A DNA stretch of 64,000 nt from Sorghum bicolor (taxonomy: Eukaryota > Streptophyta > Magnoliopsida > Poales > Poaceae). The stretch lies in assembly GCF_000003195.3 (NCBI RefSeq), contig NC_012879.2, positions 23,115,367 through 23,179,366 on the forward strand. Reading direction: 5' to 3'. The position numbers and the translations under genes were made by a program. Under the pieces are notes generated by a model. The model worked only from the letters and a program-made list of their open reading frames with translations, made no database searches and had not been told where the DNA came from. Shown here in pieces: positions 55,930-64,000 of the stretch; the first letter of the stretch is position 1, and the number at the start of each line of letters is the position of its first letter.

Positions 55930-58900
55930 CTAATTCTCCATGGGAAGGTAAAAATGGACTACGTCTATTTCTTCTAATTCTTTATTGGGCTCTAAAAATA
56001 ATTTAAGACGTTGACCATTTTCCTTGAATAACGTACCTTCGTCATTTTGAAGTGTGATAGCTCCGTGGGATGATGAATTAATTACCTTGAATGGTCCTTC
56101 CCATTTGCTCTGGAGTTTTCCATGCCCGAAAAGCTTCACCCTGGAATTAAAAAGTAATACCTTATCTCCGGGTGTGAACTCCTTCTTCTTGATTCTCTTG
56201 TCATGCCACCTTTTGACTCTTTCTTTGTAGATCTTTGAGTTGTGATATGCCTTCTCTCGGCATTCTTCCAATTCTGATAGTTGCATTCTTCTATAATCTG
56301 CAGCAACATCTAGGTCCATATTCCATCTCTTTATGGCCCAGTGTGCTTTGAACTCTAGTTCAACAGGTAGATGGCAAGTCTTCCCGTACACCAATTGGTA
56401 TGGGGACATTCCAATTGGGGTCTTGTATGCTGTCCGGTATGCCCAGAGTGCATCGGGTAACTTGTCTTTCCACGCCGTTCCCATTTCATTTATTGTCTTG
56501 TGAAGAATATTCTTGATTTGTTTGTTGGAAGTCTCTGCTTGGCCACTTGTCTGAGGATGATAGGGGGTAGCGACGTTGTGACGGATTCCATGTTTTGATA
56601 GATATTGCTTGAAGCGTTTGTCGATGAAGTGTGCTCCTCCATCACTTATCACTACTCTGGGGACTCCAAATCTTGGAAATATAATTTCTTCAAACATCCT
56701 CTTTGAACTGACATTGTCGGCATGCTTGCAAGGCAATGCCTCTACCCACTTGGAGACATAGTCTACTGCCACCAAGATGTACTCACACTTCTTTGATGGA
56801 GGAAATGGACCCATGTAGTCTATTCCTCAGACATCAAAGAGCTCAATCTGAAGGTTGTTGGTGAGTGGCATTGCATCCCTTGTATTTATGTTCCCGTGCC
56901 TTTGACATGGCCCACATCTTCTGATATATTGCTTCGTGTCTTCATACATTGTAGGCCAGTAGAATCCACACTGCCAGATCTTTGAATGTGTACAGAATGC
57001 TCCATAGTGACCTCCATATGGTGATGAATGACATCTGTCGATGATCTTCCATCCTTCCTCAGTGGTCACACATCTCCTGAGTAAGCCATCAGAGCATACT
57101 CGGAAGAGGTATAGCTCATCCCATATATGTGAACAACTTTCTTGAATAAGCTTCTTGTTTGCTCCTGGTGGTACATACCCTGAAACCATAAAATTAACAA
57201 TATCTGCATACCAGGGGTCAGACCTGTTAATCCCGTAGAGCATGTCGTCCCGGAGTGAATCATTGATGGGGGTTTCCTGTGGACTCTTAAAATACATTCT
57301 AGACAAGTGATCAGCAACAGAATTTTCTACTCCTTTTTTATCTTTTATTTCTAAGTCAAATTCTTGGAGTAATAGGATCCATCTAATCAGGCGAGGTTTA
57401 GCATCTTTTTTAGTGAGCAAATATTTTAGTGCAGCATGATCAGTGTAAACAATTATTTTAGCTCCAACTAAGTAAGATCTAAATTTATCAATGGCAAAGA
57501 CAATAGCCAGAAGCTCTTTTTCAGTGGTTGCATAGTTAAGCTCTTTTTCAGTGGTTGCATAGTTAAGTTGAGCTCTTGTCAAAGTTTTACTGGCATAAGC
57601 AATTGCATGATGCTTCTTATTTTTAGTTTGTCCCAATACTGCCCCCACAGCATAATCACTAGCATCACACATAATTTCAAAAGGCAACGACCAATCAGGG
57701 GGTTGAATGATTGGTGCAGAGATGAGTGCTTTCTTTAATAAATTGAAAGATGTTAGACATGCATCATCAAATTCGAAAGGAGCATCCTTGACTAGCAAAA
57801 GAGTAAGTGGTCTAGCAATAAATAAAAAATCTTTTATGAATCTACGATAAAAACCAGCATGGCCAAGAAAGCTTCGAATTCCTTTTATATTCACAGGTGG
57901 AGGTAGTTGTTCAATTACTTCAATTTTAGCTTTGTCTACCTCAATCCCTCTTTCAGACACTAGGTGTCCTAGCACTATTCCTTCCCTAACCATAAAATGA
58001 CATTTTTCCCAATTAAGGACTAAGTGCTTTTCTTCACATCTTTGCAAAACCTTGTCTAAGTTTTCAAGACAACTATCAAAAGTTTTTCCATAAACAGAGA
58101 AATCATCCATGAAAACTTCCATAATCTCTTCAATCATATCAGAAAATATAGACATCATGCATCTTTGAAAAGAAGCTGGTGCATTACATAACCCAAAAGA
58201 CATTCTACGATAAGCATAAGTTCCATATGGGCATGTAAAAGTGGTTTTGCTTTGATCATCGGGATGGATCGAGACCCGATGATACCCTGAATATCCATCT
58301 AAGAAACAGAAGAATGAATGGTTCGCTAACCGCTCTAGCATCTCATCTATGAAAGGTAAAGGAAAGTGATCCTTTCTTGTGGCTTTGTTTAGTTTTCTAT
58401 AGTCTATGCACATCCGCCATCCTGTGACGGTGCGTTGCAGAATTAGCTCGTTCTTTTCATTCATAATAACAGTCATGCCTCCCTTTTTAGGCAGAACTTG
58501 TATTGGGCTCACCCACTCACTATGCGGCACAAGATATATAATCCCTGCATGCAGCAACTTTATAACTTCCTTTTTAACTACCTCTCTCATAGTGTTATTA
58601 AGTCTACGTTGGGGTTCTCGAGAGGGTGGAACAGAAGGATCTGTTGGAATACGATGGGTACAAATCATAGGACTGATTCCTGTAAGATCTTGGAGTGAGT
58701 AGCCGAACACTGAGTGATGTTTCTCAAGAATGGTCATTAATCGCAAAGTTTGATCCTGAGTGAGTTTATCGCTAATGATTACAGGGAACTCTGGATTATT
58801 GTTTAGGAAAGCATATGTAAGACCGGGTGGTAAAGTTTTAAGCTCTATGGGGGGTCTAGGTGTTTCTGCAAACTCATCTAAGGGTTCAGGGTCAGAAGGT

Positions 58901-60348
58901 TTGGCTTCTTCTTCTGTGAAGAAAGGAGTTTCGTCTTCTAAGTATGGTTCATCTAAAAGCTCTAAAGATGCAGCCTTTACCTCCTCCATAGGATCAGGCA
59001 AAAGATATGACTCGGCCTTATTGTTTAAGGAGTGTGAAATTGTTATTGGGAATTTAAAGGTTTTTCCAAAAGAAATGTGTAGCTTTCCAGTATGACCTTC
59101 ATAAAGGAGTCTTCTAAAAGGTTGTCCTATCAACAGGTCGAAGTCCCATGTATCAAAGATATAGAAGTTCAAATGAACCATGGAGCCTTCTAACGTAAGA
59201 GGTAGGACATTGATAATTCCAAGACTAGGGACTAATCATCCCGAAGATTCCTTTATGACCTTTGTTGTGGGGGTTAAGACAAGATTTTTAAATAGTTTAA
59301 ATGCAAAAGATTCAGACATGATGTTGATCCCCACAACAGGATTATAAAGAGCATTAAATCGATCAGAATTATAAGCACAGCGTATAGTTATAGAGGGTGT
59401 GTCCAAACGGATCACATCAGAGGAAAGCTCTGATTCCTCCAACCATTCGCTACTCATTACTGAGATAAGCTCTCTCAATTGATATTCACTTGGCAAATAA
59501 ATGCTAAACTGGCTGTTTTGGGGTTTATCAATAGAATGGTAGCTTGAAATGTTTCCAAAATCGGCAAAAAGATCGGATTCTATATCCAGCATGAAGTCCA
59601 GTGGTGGAATTTCTTCCTCTTGTGGCTCAGAACTTGGGATAGCTAAAGTAGATGAAGAATTTGGCAAAGTGTCTACTTCGGCTTTGTAGGTTTCATCATG
59701 AAGGGTATTATCCATCTCAGCTTCTAGGATTCTATCTAAGATCACTCTAGCTTCATCAGTAGGGATGCGAAAGAAAGAACCTCTAGACATTGTGTGTAGC
59801 ATTTGTTTGTGATTTTTATGAAGACCTCAAAAAAAGTGAAATAAAAGAACAGGGTCTTCAAGATTAAGGTTTGGACCAGATTCTAAAAGATCAGAAAAAT
59901 GTTTCCAGGATTTTCCCAAAGTTTCATTATCTTTTTGTTTAAAAGATAGGACTTCGAGTCTAAGGTCGGCTATACGGTCGAGGGAATAGAAATCTAGACA
60001 AAAGTTGGCTCGTAAAACTCCCCACTCACCTCGTTGTTGACTTACCTTCTGACTGTACCATTGTCTAGCTTCCCCCCTTAAGGAAAAAGGAAAAAGCTTC
60101 CAACGTAAAGTTTTATCAGAAATGCCTTCAGTGCGAAGACAATCACATGTTTGCTCAAAATCTCTAATATGAAGGTAAGGGTTTTCGTCTTCCTTTCCCG
60201 AAAAAGATAGGTTTTGAATCATGGCAATCAACCTAGAACTTAACTTATACTGGGATGTTTGGATAGGTTGTGATGATTCCCATGGTAAAAGGTCAGTTAC
60301 TGAAGGGATTGCAGACTCATGGATCGATTTAGAATTTTGGTTTTCCAT
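55930..60348 (-). pseudogene. E6 gag-pol polyprotein (gag-PR-RT-RNase H-IN), three in-frame stops
   Basis: From ATG 60348 (MENQNSKSIHESAIPS) to the stop near 55930, one frame of 1473 codons. Gag: LHIRDFEQTCDCLRTEG, FPFSLRGEARQWYS, SWKHFSDLLESG; no CCHC knuckle. Protease: variant loop YNPVVGINIMSE (about residue 336) and [46 protein letters not shown] at 58113-58102 (about residue 746). RNase [28 protein letters not shown], with a 27-bp tandem duplication. Integrase: HHCC finger (CGPCQRHG), core [14 protein letters not shown] with stop at the Trp, [15 protein letters not shown], then [10 protein letters not shown]. Stops: TGA near 59839, near 59236 and near 56828. Otherwise well preserved. Confidence 0.93.
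57512..57565 (-). repeat. 27-bp perfect tandem duplication in E6 RNase H
   Basis: Units 57512-57538 and 57539-57565 are identical and repeat LNYATTEKE in frame, next to the Glu of the RNase H active site ([12 protein letters not shown]). Confidence 0.95.
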
Positions 60349-60455
60349 AAGGTAAGAGTAAAGAAAATAAATAAAGGATATAAAAAATAAGAAAAGATAA
60401 AAGTATAGATACAAGCTAGTAGTAAGACTCAAGGTTATCTCAGCAACCGTCTTTC

Positions 60456-60473
60456 TCCCCGGCAACGGCGCCA
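60456..60473 (-). other. E6 primer binding site, tRNA-Asp
   Basis: Minus strand TGGCGCCGTTGCCGGGGA, identical to E3 and a perfect match to the expected tRNA-Asp complement. Confidence 0.92.
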
Positions 60474-60481
60474 GAAATGCT

Positions 60482-61713
60482 TGTTGATATTTGGGAACGC
60501 AATAAGGAATTGATCGCAAGCGCATGGATATCGGTGAGCACTTCACCCGGGAAATTATCCAGAGTATCGTATTTATTTTTTTACCACTAGGAGAAAGAGT
60601 GCATCTGACTAACCGGTCTATTACTACTAACCCTTTAGGCAACAAAGAATGTCTCTCGATGTGAGTGATAAATAGAGAAGACTGCAACCGTAGTCTCCTT
60701 CTAACCTTGGTAAGGATGATCTACTGTTCTATTAGGGAGGCTAACGGAATCTAGACACCACAAAGGATGCTCAACCCGCACCTATAAACCCTATCCTTCC
60801 TGTTAACGAGATATGGTCTGCAAAGGTAACTCGGAATTGTCACGTTCCTCACTACTACCACGGTCCAGCTAGTCAGGGAATATCTATGAGTACCCCAGCC
60901 TAAACATCACGTTTACGCTAGCAATGATTACTCTAAACTCTACGCGAAGAGATTAAAGTAAACTCATAAACCGGAAGAACAATAAAACAAGAACTTACTA
61001 GAATTTAGAAGTCGAAATACTGAAGAATCCTAGGAGCAAGCTTCGGGTTAGGAGAACTTGATCCCGCAGGTACAAGCTTGGAGTAGACACCGACAGGCCG
61101 GGCTTCCTCCAATCTACACCTCCACTCTATCTCTCTCAATCTAGTAGAAACTAGAAGATCTATTTCTACTTTACATTGGTTGCTAAGCCTAAAAAGAAAT
61201 ATTAATTAGAGAAGAGGTTTTCCTTCGAGGGCACCCCTCAATCTCTATGATAATTTCTTGTCTTCTCCAGGGGCCAGGGGGGTCTCCTTATATAGTCCTC
61301 CTCCTCTATGCGTTTTTGGGTCGGTAGGCGAGGTGGTACTACGTTATCTTTGATCCATTAGGTCGGTAGAACATCGTGTGTGAAGAGAGTCCTGAATGTC
61401 TTCCAGCAGGGGGCGGGCGCCCAGGTCACCAGGGCGGCCGCCCTGGGCTTGGCCCCTTTCGGCCTCTGCCTTCTTCCCGTGGCTTCTGGAGTCTTCTAGA
61501 TGGTAGAAAATCACGCGGTGCGTTGATATCTCTATGTAATCCCGACATGTGGGCCTTTCTTCCTTATTTCCTGATAACCCCCTGCAGAAACAGATAAACA
61601 ACAAAACTCGTGGAATTATGTCAGATCAAACCCTAATTCTAGGTGTTGGTTGCATATTGGTCATTTCCTTTGTTTATTTGATAATTAAAATTGATACTTA
61701 AGAACCATCAACA
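60482..61713 (-). repeat. E6 5' LTR
   Basis: 1232 bp. Two GC boxes (61411-61422 and a variant GGGCGGCCGCCC at 61432-61443, 21 bp apart). TATA minus strand 61295-61286. About 20 bp longer than the 3' LTR because of the extra box. Confidence 0.93.
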
Positions 61714-63144
61714 GTTACTCTGCCAAGTACCTAGTTTTCAAATTTGAGCTCTGTCTCAAGTTTAGGCATAACTGTTATAATTTAAAGCTTGCTCTAAACC
61801 TGAATTTGTGGGAAGAGTACTTGATCTAAAGTCTAAGTCGTTAATGGATACGATAAGGGAAGGTTGAGCTGCTGTTTATCTGTTCCTAGAGATAGTAGAA
61901 TTCTGGAGAATTTTATGTTTGAAAATCTTTAAAATATTGCATGATGAGTTCCTGTATGATGAGAGTTTAAAATCCTACCACAGCCATATATACAAGCTTA
62001 TTAGACTATGAACCATACATTTACTTTTTAATGCTTATGAGCATTGAGTGTGGTCAAGCTGTGTAGACCCTTAGGAGCTTGTCATGCGGTTAAAATCAAG
62101 ATTCACTTGCACGTTCACTCATACATGCTGCTTCTACTCCGGAAGTACGCACCCACATACATCCACTCATTTCCATATCCACATTCACCCAAAATTATTC
62201 TACTCCTATCTAGGAGAGAATAGCCAAAAACATTATCCTATCCCTGTTATTCCCCGTGAAATAAATGCTCGAGATATTTTGGTTACTACCACTTGCTACA
62301 TTATTCCAGGAGGGTGAGTGCTCTGAAAAAAAGTGAATACGAGGAAATAAAAAGAAGCAAGTGCTCGAAACCTAAAAAAAGAGAAAAAGTGAGACTAGAG
62401 GTAAAAATGGACAAGTGTCCGACAGTAGAATTAGGGGTACAAGATACCCACCTGAGAGAAAAGAAAAATAAAATATAAAGCGTCTCATTCCCCTCAAAAG
62501 CCTCAAGTGCAAGAAAGGTATGTACCCCTCAAAAGAGCAAAAGTAGAATTAGACTTTCACCATTATTTTCACCATTATCACCATTCATTCACCACACTTG
62601 CACATCTTAATTTGACTTATTGACTTGTTCTTCTAGATCCATGGTTTGACTATGCAATAGGTGTCTTGTAAGTATGTATACTTTATCTCCCACCTATGAG
62701 CTCCAGATATCAAAACCTTATTAGAGTAGGGTGAGAGAGAAGGCAATACCATTATGCCTTATACCAAAAATACAACATACTTTGAGAGAAGGCATACACC
62801 ATTACTGCCTTGGTAAGGATCCAGAAATACCACAATAGAGAGACTAGAGAGAGTCATACAAGGAATCTCTGAGTTTTATTTGAAAATCTGCAAAAACTCC
62901 AAAGCTATAGTTAATCGAAGAACAAGAGACATGGCGCTTGACTAGACCGTTCTATCTTTTAACTGCTCAAAACATAAGTGACGGTTGCAAGCCCCATGGT
63001 GGAAGGTAAAATGAGTAAGTTTAAATCTTAACAGTTTACCCTAACCCAGAGATGAGATCTTGTTTGAACGCATGTGTACCTTTAAGGCATGAAACCACTG
63101 CAGAAACTCTTGAGTCCATCTTTGCTCAGGGAGGAGCAAAGGTT
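61714..63144 (+). other. E7 interior after E6, 3' untranslated
   Basis: Starts with the second GTTAC copy. It matches E3 32570-34020 block by block (ATAGTT|GCTCTGCCA joint, GTGGTCAAGCTGTG, purine-rich AAAAGAGAAAAAGTG, AGAAGGCAATACC). No gene. Confidence 0.7.
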
Positions 63145-63159
63145 AAGCTTGGGAGAGCT
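63145..63159 (+). other. E7 polypurine tract
   Basis: AAGCTTGGGAGAGCT before the 3' LTR. Confidence 0.85.
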
Positions 63160-64000
63160 TGTTGACGGTCCTTAATGTTCACATTTAACCGTCCACTAAT
63201 CACGAAAAAGGATCCAAATGCAACCGACACCTAGACTTAGGGTTTCATCTGACAGATTTCCACGAGTTTTGGTGTTTGTCTATTTCTACAGGGGGTTATC
63301 AGAAAATATGAAGGAAAGGCCCACACGTCGGATTTACATAGAGAATTAATGTGTGTGGTAATTTTCCATAATCAGAAAGACTCTAGAAACAACTCGACCG
63401 AAGCGGAGCCGAGACAGGCCTGGGACCAGGGCGTCCGCCATTGATCCTAGGGCGCCCGCCCTGGTACAAGCACCAATCAAAGAATGAAGTACACCATTAC
63501 AAAGATCTCGTCGAGCTGATCGAAATGCATATATTATTTGCTATATTTGGAGTTCGGAATCAAGAGATATTAATAAAAGAATGACTTCACATAAAAGAGC
63601 TGCGGGATTAATTGGGCCCAAATCAAATTTTGGTCCATTAAAGCTTATGTACATTTTAATGAGATATGGTGAAAAGTTTAGTACCACATCGCCTGCTGAA
63701 CCAAAAACGCACAAAGGAGGAGGACTATATAAGCAAGGCCTCTCGCCCCTGGAGGAAAACACATCATTATAGAGTTGAGAGGTGCCCTCGAAGGATAACC
63801 TTTCCTCTATAGAGAATTAGGGCTAGACATTCCAATGTAGTAGATTAGTTCTAGTCGGGAGTTAGGAAGAGCGGAGCTGCGCTCCGGTTGTGGAGAAGTC
63901 TTCATAGTTTTGGTATGTCTTTATATTTATTGTAAGACTTATGCTTTAATATATTTATCTTCTCTATTTACTTTTGTGCCTTTATTATTATCGAGTAGTG
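63160..64000 (+). repeat. E7 3' LTR (partial)
   Basis: TGTTGACGGTCC start; 841 bp match 48670-49510 with substitutions only. TATA at 63725-63733. Cut by the window end. Confidence 0.93.

Overview
The window is heterochromatin-like plant DNA, almost certainly from a grass. Nearly every base belongs to an LTR retrotransposon or to fragments of a CACTA (En/Spm) DNA transposon. I see no intact host gene and no rRNA, tRNA or CRISPR locus. The grass assignment rests on Ty3/gypsy elements with GC-rich LTRs of about 4 kb, Athila-type LTRs of about 1.2-1.6 kb with a tRNA-Asp primer site, and a Stowaway MITE with a CTCCCTCCGTCCC-like terminus. The species cannot be fixed from the sequence.

Layout. E1 (1-7926, +) is an Athila-like non-autonomous element with gag, two tandem retropepsin-like regions and no reverse transcriptase. 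Its 5' LTR is cut by the window start. Next comes a CACTA-type ORF remnant (Transposase_24-like), split into 7927-9113 and 25162-about 26048 by E2 (9114-25161, +). E2 is a complete chromodomain-carrying Ty3/gypsy element of the Del/Tekay type, with 4.57 and 4.81 kb LTRs and an initiator-Met primer site. It has an extra ORF upstream of gag and a gag-pol frame broken by stops. Its 3' LTR, but not its 5' LTR, carries a Stowaway MITE.

The right half is a nest. E4 (about 26049-48669 and beyond its interruption, minus strand) is a second chromovirus. E3 (27600-35103, +, TSD CCAGT) lies in its LTR. E5 (40056-47784, -, TSD ATGTC) lies in the codons of its RT active site. E7 (48670 to beyond the window end, +) lies in its protease region. 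E7 is itself split by E6 (52478-61713, -, TSD GTTAC), an autonomous-type but decayed Athila-clade element. The order is CACTA > E4 > E7 > E6, four levels deep.

How the parts relate. E3, E5, E6 and E7 share LTR organisation: TGTTGAYGGTCC start, paired GGGCGCCCGCCC boxes and a TATA box. They look like one family group in which E6 carries RT/RNase H/integrase, while E3, E5 and E7 are progressively stripped derivatives. These probably depended on E6-like elements in trans (inference). Points most worth following up: the E2 upstream ORF with a dsRBD-like N-terminus, coiled coil and acidic tail, joined to gag by an apparent alternative-splice layout; an accessory coiled-coil ORF in E6 with its own TATA promoter; the box pair spaced exactly 21 bp; tandem divergent retropepsins in elements that lack RT; and repeated internal polypurine-tract-like copies.
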